Shown: piece by piece, positions 26,196 through 34,925 of the stretch
Layout of the letters: the number at the start of each line of letters is the position of its first letter
Position numbering within the stretch: the stretch's first letter is position 1
Source of the DNA: JBNLBT01 sp050303435
GTDB lineage: Bacteria > Pseudomonadota > Gammaproteobacteria > Xanthomonadales > Marinicellaceae
NCBI GenBank assembly: GCA_050303435.1
Contig: JBNLBT010000007.1
Span: 1 to 64,000 of the forward strand
Length of the DNA stretch: 64,000 bases
Direction: 5' to 3'
Program-made: the position numbers and the translations under genes
The notes under the pieces: model-generated
What the model saw: only the letters and a program-made list of their open reading frames with translations
Databases searched by the model: none
Told to the model about the DNA's origin: nothing

Positions 26196-27082
26196 CCGGC
26201 GCCTCGGGTCATTTCAAGCCATTGCGTTTGTTCAGTGTTGAATCGGTCCAGCGCATCCGGGCTCAAATGAGTGTCAATCAGGGATTGCAACGTTTGCCGT
26301 GCGTGGGCATGCAACGCCGCATCCACGGCGTTCAGTTGTTGCAGACGTTGCAGGGTCTGTGGTTGCAGTTCCTCACGCGCAATGCGCGGCGCTGAAGTGT
26401 TCAAGCGGCGGTAGTGCACATCCTGCAGTCCAAGCCATTTTTGCAGCAGCAATAAACCCGGGTCAAACAATTCGGTCACCAGCGTGGCCGTGAAGGCCTG
26501 TTGCAACACTTCAGTGGCCTGTTGCAGCAAGTCCGGATCGCTCATCGTTGCACCGTCGTGCAGGGCACCGACCAGACGCCGCGCCTGACCATTGCGCGCT
26601 TCCACCCAGTGCGGGTCTTCGATGAACGCTGCAAATGACATCGAGCGTGTGCGCGCATGCATCGGGTGATCGCTGCGCTTGCTCACGTAGTTGTAATGCG
26701 AGATCACCCGGTCAACCGGGTCGCGCAACAGGGTGATGTGGATCAATGGCGCTGCGGGCAGCAATTGATACAGCAGGCCGTGCATCGGGTGGTGACCACA
26801 GATCAGTGAAGGCGGATTTTTTTTGGCCTGCAACAGGCCGGGCAGGCGCAACAGGTCCGGTGCATTGATGTGCACGGTGTGCATCGGTGTGTGGTGTTTG
26901 CCGAGCACCGCTTCCAGCGTGGTGCCACCGGTTTTCGGCACGTGCGAAAAGACCACGCGGTGTTGCACCGGGTCAATGGCTTCGGCCGGCACCACGTGAC
27001 GCCGTAAAAAAGCCAGATTGATGCGGGCGTTCTCAGCGTCTGTTCGCTTTTGCCAACGCTTTAAGTTTTCAAGCGTATCCAT
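26189..27082 (-). CDS. sulfotransferase family protein (first)
   Basis: A 297-residue protein with the two PAPS-binding signatures of carbohydrate sulfotransferases: the 5'-phosphosulfate loop VFSHVPKTGGTTLEAVL (about 43-59) and the 3'-phosphate motif HITLLRDPVDRVISHYNYV (about 119-137). It should transfer sulfate from PAPS to a hydroxyl or amine of a glycan or other acceptor. There is no signal peptide, so it acts in the cytoplasm. A TATAAT box sits so close upstream that the mRNA may be leaderless. It is divergent from a second sulfotransferase at 27358 with similar motifs. The acceptor is unknown and no PAPS synthesis gene is in the window. Confidence 0.85.
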   Translation of the reverse strand: MDTLENLKRWQKRTDAENARINLAFLRRHVVPAEAIDPVQHRVVFSHVPKTGGTTLEAVLGKHHTPMHTVHINAPDLLRLPGLLQAKKNPPSLICGHHPMHGLLYQLLPAAPLIHITLLRDPVDRVISHYNYVSKRSDHPMHARTRSMSFAAFIEDPHWVEARNGQARRLVGALHDGATMSDPDLLQQATEVLQQAFTATLVTELFDPGLLLLQKWLGLQDVHYRRLNTSAPRIAREELQPQTLQRLQQLNAVDAALHAHARQTLQSLIDTHLSPDALDRFNTEQTQWLEMTRGAGQ

Positions 27083-27089
27083 TTCGATT

Positions 27090-27118
27090 ATTATACACCG
27101 CTGAGTAAAAAACCAACA
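27090..27118 (-). promoter_or_regulatory. predicted promoter of sulfotransferase 1 (possible leaderless mRNA)
   Basis: On the minus strand a perfect TATAAT (27090-27095) is preceded by TGTTGG (27113-27118) at 17 bp. A start about 7 nt downstream of the -10 box would fall at 27083 or on the A of the ATG at 27082, leaving no 5' leader and no Shine-Dalgarno. Confidence 0.45.
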
Positions 27119-27159
27119 CGGCGCGCTGGCCTGAAATAAGGTCTATATATACTGAGTCA

Positions 27160-27355
27160 ATTGCCGCTGCCGTGTTACCATCGTGCAAGCGAATGATCAC
27201 ACCATCAGACAAAAAATCAGACGTGGCCGAATCGCTTGGTCTGAGAAAAACAGCTAACGGCGTGAGGCGTTGTGTCTGTACAGCAGACACACATCGCCTT
27301 GCCTGCGAACTGAACGCAGATCATCAACACCGTTTCAAGCGCGTCAACAGACCCT
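27160..27355. repeat. diverged copy of the 4.07-kb repeat element (copy 2)
   Basis: Reading plus here against minus in copy 1, the segment around GGCCGAATCG.TTG..CTGAG (27217-27246) and the flanking CAAGCGAATGA / TCAGAC stretch align almost base for base. So does the right end CACCGTTTCAAGCGCGTCAACAGACCCT against ATCGTTTCAAAGCGTGTGAACAGGCCCT. The middle differs in sequence but keeps a hairpin at the same place: TGTGTCTG-tacag-CAGACACA (27271-27291), with a 5-nt loop as in copy 1. The left end is eroded and no matching terminal repeat is seen there. The right end stops 2 bp before the ATG of sulfotransferase 2. Confidence 0.75.
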
Positions 27356-27357
27356 AA

Positions 27358-28356
27358 ATGATCACAAATTTTTTTAAATCAAAAGCCAAACAATTTCAGC
27401 CGCAGTTTCGCTATCCGGGCCGTGAGATCCGCCGCTGGTTTGGTTTGTCCGTGGAACGGCGCAATGCCCTGAACAATGCAGTCATCGACGACAAACTGAT
27501 GCCGTGGGGGCATTTGCTGCGCCGCCACCAGAGCGGCCTGACGCAGCGCAGCAAAGGCTCGTTTCATGTGCTGTTCCCGCACATCCCCAAGACCGGCGGC
27601 ACCACACTGGATTACCTGATTGCCAAAAATTACAAAGTGGATTTTATATACCGCATCAATGCCCACGCATTGGATCGCAACATCGCGGGCATGTATAAGC
27701 TGCACAAGTCATTCGTGCCGCATCGGGTGATCATGGGGCATTTCGAACTCAACGACATCGTGTATCAGTTACTGAACCGCGAGCGCATGGTGCATCTGGT
27801 GATGCTGCGCGAACCGGTTTCCAGGGTGATTTCCTATTACGACTATCTGCGCACCAGCCCGAATCACCCCAAACACGCACTGGCGCGGAGCATGACACTG
27901 GCGGAATTTGTCGACTCGGACCGAATCGACGAGATCAACAACGCGCAGACCCACCGCCTGCTGGGGGCGTTGAAATTTGATCGCTGGCGAGCACAGTCGA
28001 GCGACGAGGTGAGCCTGTTGAAAGCCGCCAAACATCAACTGATGCACCGCTATTCCCTGTTTGGCCTGGTGGAAGAATACGACGCCTTTCTGTTGATGGC
28101 GCATCAGTTGTTGAACTGGTCGGACGTGTACTACCAGCGGAAAAACACCAGCAAAACCAAGACGGCACGCAGCGACGTGCCCGCCGAAGTGATTCAGCGC
28201 ATCCGCGAAAACAATCGACTGGATTTGATGCTGTATCAATTCGCCTGTGTGCGTTTTGCCGAGAGAAAACAACAATTGAACATCAACCAACTTAAGATCG
28301 ATGAATTCCGTGCGAACAATAAACACTATGCGCAATTGCTGCAGCACCCGTATTGA
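27358..28356 (+). CDS. sulfotransferase family protein (second)
   Basis: A 332-residue putative PAPS-dependent sulfotransferase with VLFPHIPKTGGTTLDYLIAK (about 71-90) for the 5'-phosphosulfate loop and LVMLREPVSRVISYYDYL (about 146-163) for the 3'-phosphate motif. It shares with the first sulfotransferase the motif spacing and segments such as SMTLAEFV and AQTHRLLGAL, so the two are paralogues facing apart. The ATG directly follows a repeat element, leaving no Shine-Dalgarno. A later start is possible, but the sequence before the first motif is well formed. The next gene begins inside its 3' end. Confidence 0.84.
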   Translation: MITNFFKSKAKQFQPQFRYPGREIRRWFGLSVERRNALNNAVIDDKLMPWGHLLRRHQSGLTQRSKGSFHVLFPHIPKTGGTTLDYLIAKNYKVDFIYRINAHALDRNIAGMYKLHKSFVPHRVIMGHFELNDIVYQLLNRERMVHLVMLREPVSRVISYYDYLRTSPNHPKHALARSMTLAEFVDSDRIDEINNAQTHRLLGALKFDRWRAQSSDEVSLLKAAKHQLMHRYSLFGLVEEYDAFLLMAHQLLNWSDVYYQRKNTSKTKTARSDVPAEVIQRIRENNRLDLMLYQFACVRFAERKQQLNINQLKIDEFRANNKHYAQLLQHPY

Positions 28357-30265
28357 CCTTGGCTGCATTGCACTCTGTGCGATGTTGCTGTTGACGGGGT
28401 GTCAGGACAGCCCGCAGTCGCAGGCCTTGGTGGCGCGAGATTTTACTGCGGTTGAGCTGCCCTTGCGCGCGCGCGTGGACCTGTTCGATTTAGGACTGGT
28501 GGACATCAACGACGACGCCCGCCTGGATGTGTTCACCAGCAACCACACCTTTGCCGAAACGGCGTTGCTGAACAAAGAGAGCAGCTTCACCTGGTTGCCT
28601 GCAGAAGAAATGCCATCGGTCACCGAAGGTTTGCCGCTGTTTGAATCCACCGGCGCCACCCCGGAGTTCAAAGACGGTTTGAACATTTTTCGCATCCGCC
28701 GCAAATGGCTGGCCGTGTTCTGCCGTCGCTGCGAAGCGCCGCTGTCCGGCAGCCTGGATCTGGCCCGGCCGTACGATGAGCGCAACACCGTGCAGTTGGT
28801 TTACCGGCACAACGCCGAGGTTGAGATTCAGGAAAAATACAACGGCCAACCCTGGTTCGATGTGCATGTGGACTTTGCGCTGCAAACGGATGCCTTGATT
28901 GTGCTTGAAGTCAAGTACCCGGATCTGGCGCACCGGTTTCGCATTCAGGGACCCATTCAAGCCAGCGACATCCATCTGGACATGGCGCAATCCAACCCGT
29001 CCGGCAGCGCCTTTGATCTGGTCTGGCGTGACAACCACGCCGCCGCCTGGGCGCACATCAACGACGACGCACGCATGGATGTGTTTCTGGCTGTGGGCGG
29101 TTTGCGCGCGAATCTGGCCAAATTCAGGCCCGCCGACGTCAAAGCCGATCAATTGTTCCTGGGTGAGGCGGCCGGCTGGCGGGATGTCACGGCCGCGTCC
29201 GGCATCATCAAAGGCCATTGCCGCACCTACAGCGCGGCCTGGGTGGATTTTGATGGCGACGGCGATCTGGATTTGTCCACCGGGTGTAAAAATTCAGAGA
29301 ATCAGCTGTTCATGCAGCAGGGCGTCGGCTCCGGTGAATTCAGCGATGTGGCGGAACGCCTGGGCCTCAATCTGACGCACGGGGACATGTTCAGGTGGCT
29401 GGACTGGGACCGCGACGGGCGGGTGGATTTGCTGGCGATGAGTCGCAACCGACTGCACTGGTATCGCAACACCAAGGATGCTTTCATCGATGTGCAGCAC
29501 ACCCCGATCTTGCCCGGCACCTGGCACAACCTGGCGGTGGCGGATTTCGACAACGACGGCTGGGCTGAACTGGCCATCGCCACCGACCGCGCGGTGCATT
29601 TGATTGAAAACGGCGCCAACACCCACCGCTTTATTGAGCTCGACGCGACCGAAACCGGGCTGGCGGGCGTGGCCGGCGGCGTGCAATGGGTGGACGTTGA
29701 TCAGGACGGCCTGCTGGACCTCAGCGTGGCGGGGCAGGGCGTGTTTTTGCAGCACAAGGTGAAATCCTTCAAGGCCGATCCATTGCTGTCGTCCTGGCAT
29801 CAAATGAATCAGGCGGTGTTCAAACACATCCTCTGGTTTGACGCCGATGCGAATGGACAATGGGATGTGCTGGTCGGTGAATCGTCCTTTCAGGGGCGGC
29901 GCGAGTCGCGCAACGTGCTGGGCTACGAATTCAAGGAGACGCCGGTGTGGGACCGTTTGCACTGGCTGGCCAACGTCGCGGAGTCGCGGCATTGGCTGCA
30001 AGTGGATTTGCACGGTTCAGCCTACAACCGCGACGCCATCGGCGCGGTCATTGAAGTCAGCACCGGCTCACGCACGCAAACCCGATTCGTGCACGGACAG
30101 CATGGGTCGCTGCACGGACAGGGGCATTACCGCGCGTATTTTGGACTGGGGCATTTCACTGAAGCCGACGTGCGGGTGATCTGGCCGGACGGCGGCATGC
30201 AGTCTTTTGATTCGGTTGCATCCGACCAGTTACTCACACTCACCAAGCCGGGGGACGAGGAATGA
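28328..30265 (+). CDS. FG-GAP/ASPIC-UnbV repeat lipoprotein
   Basis: A secreted lipoprotein of 645 residues from ATG 28328 (ATG 28301 also possible) with the lipobox LLTGC. The body carries several Asp-rich FG-GAP/VCBS-type repeats forming a beta-propeller with Ca2+ loops: DINDDARLDVF, DFDGDGDLDLSTGC, DWDRDGRVDLLAM, DFDNDGWAELAI and DVDQDGLLDLSV. The C-terminal 90 residues (HWLQVDLHG...YNRDAIGAVIEV...YFGLGHFTEADVRVIWPDG) are the ASPIC/UnbV domain. Such proteins are found at cell surfaces, and their partners are mostly unknown. It overlaps the preceding sulfotransferase gene by 29 nt and the following phosphoesterase gene by 4 nt (ATGA), so the three are likely one operon. Confidence 0.88.
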   Translation: MRNCCSTRIDLGCIALCAMLLLTGCQDSPQSQALVARDFTAVELPLRARVDLFDLGLVDINDDARLDVFTSNHTFAETALLNKESSFTWLPAEEMPSVTEGLPLFESTGATPEFKDGLNIFRIRRKWLAVFCRRCEAPLSGSLDLARPYDERNTVQLVYRHNAEVEIQEKYNGQPWFDVHVDFALQTDALIVLEVKYPDLAHRFRIQGPIQASDIHLDMAQSNPSGSAFDLVWRDNHAAAWAHINDDARMDVFLAVGGLRANLAKFRPADVKADQLFLGEAAGWRDVTAASGIIKGHCRTYSAAWVDFDGDGDLDLSTGCKNSENQLFMQQGVGSGEFSDVAERLGLNLTHGDMFRWLDWDRDGRVDLLAMSRNRLHWYRNTKDAFIDVQHTPILPGTWHNLAVADFDNDGWAELAIATDRAVHLIENGANTHRFIELDATETGLAGVAGGVQWVDVDQDGLLDLSVAGQGVFLQHKVKSFKADPLLSSWHQMNQAVFKHILWFDADANGQWDVLVGESSFQGRRESRNVLGYEFKETPVWDRLHWLANVAESRHWLQVDLHGSAYNRDAIGAVIEVSTGSRTQTRFVHGQHGSLHGQGHYRAYFGLGHFTEADVRVIWPDGGMQSFDSVASDQLLTLTKPGDEE

Positions 30266-31989
30266 AGCGCCTGTGGCCGGTTCTGGCGCTGTGGTGTGTG
30301 TGCAGTGTGCAGGCGCAGTCTTTGCCCGGAGATGCGCAAACGAAATTCCGTTTTCTGATCAACGCCGATCCGCAGATGGGGCCTGAACACACCGAGCGCG
30401 ATGATTTGCGCGTGCTCAATGAGCTGTTGCAACAATTCGTCGCCGAAACCAACCGGCGCGCGGCGTCGGATGCGGCCGATTTTGTCGTCTACAACGGCGA
30501 TCTGGTGTGGAAACCCGAGGCCGATGCGCTGGACAATTTTGGCCGCATTGTTGCACAGCAAAAGGCGCCGGCCGTGCTGGTGCACGGCAACCACGACGGC
30601 GTCGGCGATGCCGAGGGATTTCTTGATCTGCAGGCGCGCCTGTCCGGACACCGCAATCTGCACTACAGTTTTGACTACGGTGAATGGCATTTTGTTGTCA
30701 TGGCCGCGCAGGAAACCTATTTGACGGCCGCTCGCCAACAGGCCCTGTTGCAGTGGCTGCGCGCTGATCTGGCGGCCAACAGCGGGCGCCCGACCATGCT
30801 GTTCATGCACTACCACATCTTGCCGACCGGTTTGAGTCAGACCGAGTTCTACACGTATTTTCCGATGGCATTCAAGGCCGAGTTGCTGGATGCCATCACC
30901 GCCGGAGGCCAGGTGAAATACGTGTTTTCCGGCCACGTGCACAACGGCGTGAAGGCCTCAATCAAAACCGCCAGGGTCTATCGCGGCACGCGTTTTGTGC
31001 TGTCGCCCACGCCGGTGGCGGGGCGCATGTTTGGCGAAGAATACCCCGAGTACGCCATGCCGGGTTCGCGCTACGACCGCAAGGGCTTTTATCTGCAGGT
31101 GGACGTGGATGGCCTGGATGTGCGCCTGACCGGTCGCAAGATCAACCACCCCCATCAAGTGGTTTATCCGCAGGAGTGGCCTGAATTCACCTTGCAACAG
31201 GCGCCGTTGCTGGTGCAACCGGAACACCGCCTGCCGGCGCTGGATGCACCACTGAACGGAGAATTTGAACAGGGGCACCGGCACTGGCTGCAAAGTCACC
31301 GCTACCACGCCGACGACCACGACGCCTTTGTCAGTGAAGCCGAGGACGGCATCAGTCGACTGCGCTTCCGCGCCAACTACGGCGCCTGGAGTTACGAGGA
31401 ATACATGGAAAGCCTGCAACACCTGCGCTACGATCCCGAACACGCCAAACTGCAGGTTCGTTTGCGTGTGCCACGCAAAGCCCTGTGGCCGGGCGGTGGC
31501 TACATCCGCCTGTTTGGCTACGCGGCCGATGGCCGCCTGCTGGCGCCGATGCTGTTTCACTGGGGCGACGATGAAGACGGCGTGTTGTACATGCACCAAA
31601 GCTGGGGATATCACGCCACCGGCACGCGCAAGAACATGCGCTGGCTGGACGACAAAATTCACTCAGGACAGATGTACGCCTACAGCGTGCCGGTGCGGCC
31701 CGATCGCTGGCACCTGTTGTCGATTGATGTGAACACACTGATCGAACGCATCGCCCCGGCAGAGCCGGTGGCCACGGTGGTGCTGGCCTACGGCGTCTGG
31801 GGGCGGCTGAATGAAGCCGGGGATGCATTCACCAGCGGCGTGGATGTGGATTATTTCAAGTGGCAGGCGAACAGCACTGAAACGGACGGGGACGCGGTGC
31901 ATCTGGACGCAGCCGCCATTGTGCAAGCCGACACCGCGCTGCCTTACCGGCGCGGCGCGGGGCGCAAAAAACCCCCTGCACGCCGCTGA
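30262..31989 (+). CDS. exported calcineurin-like metallophosphoesterase
   Basis: A 575-residue protein with a signal peptide (MKRLWPVLALWCVCSVQAQ). The phosphoesterase domain (about 28-290) shows the dimetal motifs NADPQMG, YNGDLVW, HGNHDG, MHYHILP and FSGHVHNG. The first motif is D-P-Q in place of the usual D-X-H, as in the CPPED1-like group. The C-terminal 280 residues form a beta-rich domain with many aromatic residues and no family I recognise. It is coupled by ATGA to the ASPIC lipoprotein gene. It should act outside the cytoplasm on a phosphate ester or diester; the substrate is not evident. Confidence 0.85.
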   Translation: MKRLWPVLALWCVCSVQAQSLPGDAQTKFRFLINADPQMGPEHTERDDLRVLNELLQQFVAETNRRAASDAADFVVYNGDLVWKPEADALDNFGRIVAQQKAPAVLVHGNHDGVGDAEGFLDLQARLSGHRNLHYSFDYGEWHFVVMAAQETYLTAARQQALLQWLRADLAANSGRPTMLFMHYHILPTGLSQTEFYTYFPMAFKAELLDAITAGGQVKYVFSGHVHNGVKASIKTARVYRGTRFVLSPTPVAGRMFGEEYPEYAMPGSRYDRKGFYLQVDVDGLDVRLTGRKINHPHQVVYPQEWPEFTLQQAPLLVQPEHRLPALDAPLNGEFEQGHRHWLQSHRYHADDHDAFVSEAEDGISRLRFRANYGAWSYEEYMESLQHLRYDPEHAKLQVRLRVPRKALWPGGGYIRLFGYAADGRLLAPMLFHWGDDEDGVLYMHQSWGYHATGTRKNMRWLDDKIHSGQMYAYSVPVRPDRWHLLSIDVNTLIERIAPAEPVATVVLAYGVWGRLNEAGDAFTSGVDVDYFKWQANSTETDGDAVHLDAAAIVQADTALPYRRGAGRKKPPARR

Positions 31990-32019
31990 GGCCCGGGCCT
32001 CGGTTCGGCGGATAAAATC

Positions 32020-32048
32020 TGCCCATTTCTCTGCACATTTGATATAAT
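32020..32048 (+). promoter_or_regulatory. predicted extended -10 promoter before the FkbM-type gene
   Basis: TGATATAAT (32040-32048) is a perfect -10 box with the TGN extension; the -35 position (32020-32025) is poor. A hairpin GGCGCTG/CAGCGCC (32063-32069 and 32080-32086) lies in the presumed leader, about 55 nt before the ATG at 32142. Confidence 0.5.
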
Positions 32049-32141
32049 GCCACGCTGATTGCGGCGCTGTAAATGCAAGCAGCGCCCTTTGAAACCTGGC
32101 CGGCGATGCGCACCGCACTGCCCACGACAAAGGCATCAGAC

Positions 32142-32924
32142 ATGAACACAATTTCAACCAATTACGCGTACCTCGGCGACCACCGCGCGGTGGCCATGAC
32201 GTCATTTAACCGGCGCATCATTCTGGACACGCGCAACATTCAGAATTATTCAATCATCACACACGGGGTGTTTGAAAAAGGCGTGGCCTGGGCCATAGAA
32301 AAACATTTGAAGCCCGGACAGACCATGTTGGACATCGGCGCCAACATCGGATTTTTCACCCTGCTGGGTTGTCACACCGTGGGCCCCAAGGGCAAAGTTT
32401 ACTCGTTTGAACCGAACCCCGATGTGTTCGCCATGATGGAACAATCGGTGCACATCAACGCCTTCCGCAAGCGCAGCGTGCAGCACAACGTGGCGGCGTT
32501 TGACCGCGTCGATGAAATTGAACTGACCTGGTCCCCGGCCAAGCACGGCGGCGGTCGACTGGTGACCACCGATCAGGTGAAACTGGATGAATGTTCGGCC
32601 AAAATTCGTGCGCTGCCGGTCGACGATCTGGTGGACGAGGCCGATTTGCCGGTGTCGCTGATCAAAATCGACACCGAGGGCTCCGAATCCTATGCCTTGC
32701 ATGGCGCGCAGCGCATCCTTGAACGCAGCCCTGGCTGTGTGGTGGTGACCGAATGGAATCCAAATTTCATTCAGGCGCGCGGTTCATCCGTGCCGCAGCT
32801 GATTGATTTCCTGCGCCAGCACTTCACCGGCGTGGAACGCATCGTCAAAGTGGGTAAAACCGAAAAGTTGACTTTCGACGCGCTGGAAAACCTGCAGCAC
32901 AGCAATCTGATCCTGAAAAGCTGA
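32142..32924 (+). CDS. FkbM-type SAM-dependent methyltransferase
   Basis: A 260-residue methyltransferase of the FkbM family, which O-methylates sugars and natural products. Motif I is MLDIGANIGFFTLLG (about 63-77). The acidic end of strand 2 is VYSFEPNPDVF, and the family signature LIKIDTEGSESYALHGAQ lies at about 173-190. ATG 32142 gives a normal N-terminus; an earlier in-frame ATG at 32073 lies in the predicted leader. It sits beside sulfotransferase genes, which suggests modification of a surface or secreted glycan. Confidence 0.85.
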   Translation: MNTISTNYAYLGDHRAVAMTSFNRRIILDTRNIQNYSIITHGVFEKGVAWAIEKHLKPGQTMLDIGANIGFFTLLGCHTVGPKGKVYSFEPNPDVFAMMEQSVHINAFRKRSVQHNVAAFDRVDEIELTWSPAKHGGGRLVTTDQVKLDECSAKIRALPVDDLVDEADLPVSLIKIDTEGSESYALHGAQRILERSPGCVVVTEWNPNFIQARGSSVPQLIDFLRQHFTGVERIVKVGKTEKLTFDALENLQHSNLILKS

Positions 32925-32930
32925 CCGGCT

Positions 32931-33794
32931 TCAGCCGCCGCCGCGGCGCGTGGCCGCACAGGCCTGTGCCCAGCGCATGTTGCTGGCAATGTGCTCTGCA
33001 CGGGTGGAGGAGAACACCGCACAATCCAGCGCCGCTTGTGAACACACGAATTCAATCGCCTGACGCACCGGATGCTGCGTGCCGTGGAAATGATCGCGGC
33101 GTTTGCGCAACAGGTCGCGGCGGCCGCTTTTCAATGCCCGCAGCCAGTACCACAGATTCGCCGGTCGCTGCAGTTGCCAGCGGCTGCGGTCATACATGGC
33201 GCGACCCAGCGCCGAGCCGGCGATCACGCATTTGCCGTGCTGTTTAAGCCACTCGGCCAGTGCCAGATTGCCGGCATTGAGGATGTTGCACTCAATCATG
33301 TACACCGCAAACACGTCGTGCCGGATGGATGCACGGATGAACGTTTCATTGAAGCTGTTGATGCCCACCTGCCGCACCAGTCCGTCGCGTTTGCACTGCG
33401 CCAGCGTGTGCAGCAATTCATCGCTGAGATCGCACATCTCCGGTCCGTGCAGATACAGAATGTCCAGATGTTCAGTGCCCAGCCGCCGCAGCGATTCATC
33501 TAAGGAACGGCGCACCGCCCGGGCACTGAAATCCTTGCGCTTTTGCACCCCGGCGCAGTGCGTGCCGGCTTTACTGGACAGAATCAGTCGCGAGCGGTCC
33601 ACGCGCTGCAAGGTCTGGCCCAGTCGTCGCTCTGCGCGGCCGCAGCCGTAACTGGCGCCGGTGTCGAAGTAATTGATGCCGGCGTCCAGTGCGGCACTCA
33701 GCAGGGCATCGGCCCGAGCGTGGCTCAACCAGGGGCTGGCCCACAGGGACGCACAACCAAAGCCGAGCGGAGAAAATTCAAACACCGCTGGCAC
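32931..33794 (-). CDS. aldo/keto reductase family oxidoreductase
   Basis: A 287-residue TIM-barrel oxidoreductase likely using NADPH. The catalytic tetrad is recognisable: D44 and Y49 in NYFDTGASYG, K75 in ILSSKAGTH and H116 in LYLHGPE. RAERRLGQTL and LGTEHLDILYLHG are standard family segments. Catalysis therefore looks intact; the substrate could be a sugar aldehyde or ketone. Its stop is 7 bp from the convergent FkbM-type gene, and its start is 24 bp from the degS stop on the same strand. Confidence 0.88.
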   Translation of the reverse strand: MPAVFEFSPLGFGCASLWASPWLSHARADALLSAALDAGINYFDTGASYGCGRAERRLGQTLQRVDRSRLILSSKAGTHCAGVQKRKDFSARAVRRSLDESLRRLGTEHLDILYLHGPEMCDLSDELLHTLAQCKRDGLVRQVGINSFNETFIRASIRHDVFAVYMIECNILNAGNLALAEWLKQHGKCVIAGSALGRAMYDRSRWQLQRPANLWYWLRALKSGRRDLLRKRRDHFHGTQHPVRQAIEFVCSQAALDCAVFSSTRAEHIASNMRWAQACAATRRGGG

Positions 33795-33818
33795 CGGCGC
33801 AGCGCCACAACGCAGCGT

Positions 33819-34925
33819 TCACTCGTCAATCGCCATGGTGTTGAGGGTTTTTTCCAGCGTCTGGCCGGCCGAAATCAGTCGCAGGGTGATCGCATCACCG
33901 GGTGAGGTGGCGCCAATGATCTGATAGTATTCAATCGGTGAATTCACCGCCTGGCCGTTAACATGGGTGATCACGTCAAAGGGTTTAATTTCACTCAGCT
34001 GTGCAGGTGAATTGTTGAACGTGCTGGCCACCATCACGCCGCGTTCAGGCCGTTCAATGTTGTTGATGCGGTAGGCGATGTCACGGAACAGATTGATGCC
34101 CAGCCAGCCGCGCACCACCTTGCCGTATTCGATCACCGAATCGATGATCTGTTTGGTGGTGTTCGATGGGATGGCGAAATTGATGCCGACCGCGCCGTAT
34201 TGGTTGTAGCTGGCGGTGCTGATGCCGACCACCTGACCGAGCGGGTTGATCAGCGCGCCGCCGGAGTTGCCTTCGTTGATCGCGGCGTCGGTCTGGATGA
34301 AGTTTTCAAACACACTGACGTCCAGGCCTTTGCGTCCGGTGGCGCTGACGATGCCGAGTGAGACGCTCTGGCTCAAGCCGAACGGGTTGCCGATGGCCAG
34401 CACCACATCGCCGGTGCGCAACAGGTCGCTGTCGGCAAAATCCGCCGGAATCAAATTGTCGGCTTCAATTTTCAACACCGCCAGGTCAGTGAGGGTGTCG
34501 GCGCCAATAAAACTCGCCTGAAACACCTGGTTGTTCCACAGCGAGATCACCACCTGTTGCGCGTTGTTGATCACGTGTTTGTTGGTGACGATGTAGCCGT
34601 CCGGGCTGACGATCACGCCGGAGCCGAGGTAATTGCGGGTGACGGTGCGGCCCAGGCCATTGAAGCCGGTGATGTCGCGGAACTCGGGCGGCAGGTTGTT
34701 GTTGATCTGGAATGTGCTTTGGGTGTAAATGCTGACCACCGTGGGCGCGATTTTATTCACCGCGTCGGCGTAACTGGTGGCGCGCGGCGGCGGCGCAGCG
34801 CCGGCGTCGTCCGTGTCCTTGTTCTGCAGGGATTCGCTGATCAAAATGTACACAAACCCCAGGGCCAGCCCGAGAATCACGGATTTCAGTACAAACAGCA
34901 ACAGGTCGCTCAATTTCATGTTCAT
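33819..34925 (-). CDS. degS: DegS-like periplasmic serine protease with PDZ domain
   Basis: A membrane-anchored HtrA-family protease that in gammaproteobacteria cleaves the anti-sigma factor RseA/MucA to start the sigma-E envelope stress response. The 368-residue protein has an N-terminal anchor (about 6-30) and the catalytic triad H117 (VTNKHVIN), D147 (TLTDLAVL) and S221 (NEGNSGGAL). It ends in a single PDZ domain (about 275-362; RGVMVASTFNNSPAQ, DVITHVNGQAV). One PDZ plus an anchor marks DegS/AlgW rather than DegP. It is divergent from petABC, as in several relatives; the anti-sigma partner is not in the window. Confidence 0.9.
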   Translation of the reverse strand: MNMKLSDLLLFVLKSVILGLALGFVYILISESLQNKDTDDAGAAPPPRATSYADAVNKIAPTVVSIYTQSTFQINNNLPPEFRDITGFNGLGRTVTRNYLGSGVIVSPDGYIVTNKHVINNAQQVVISLWNNQVFQASFIGADTLTDLAVLKIEADNLIPADFADSDLLRTGDVVLAIGNPFGLSQSVSLGIVSATGRKGLDVSVFENFIQTDAAINEGNSGGALINPLGQVVGISTASYNQYGAVGINFAIPSNTTKQIIDSVIEYGKVVRGWLGINLFRDIAYRINNIERPERGVMVASTFNNSPAQLSEIKPFDVITHVNGQAVNSPIEYYQIIGATSPGDAITLRLISAGQTLEKTLNTMAIDE

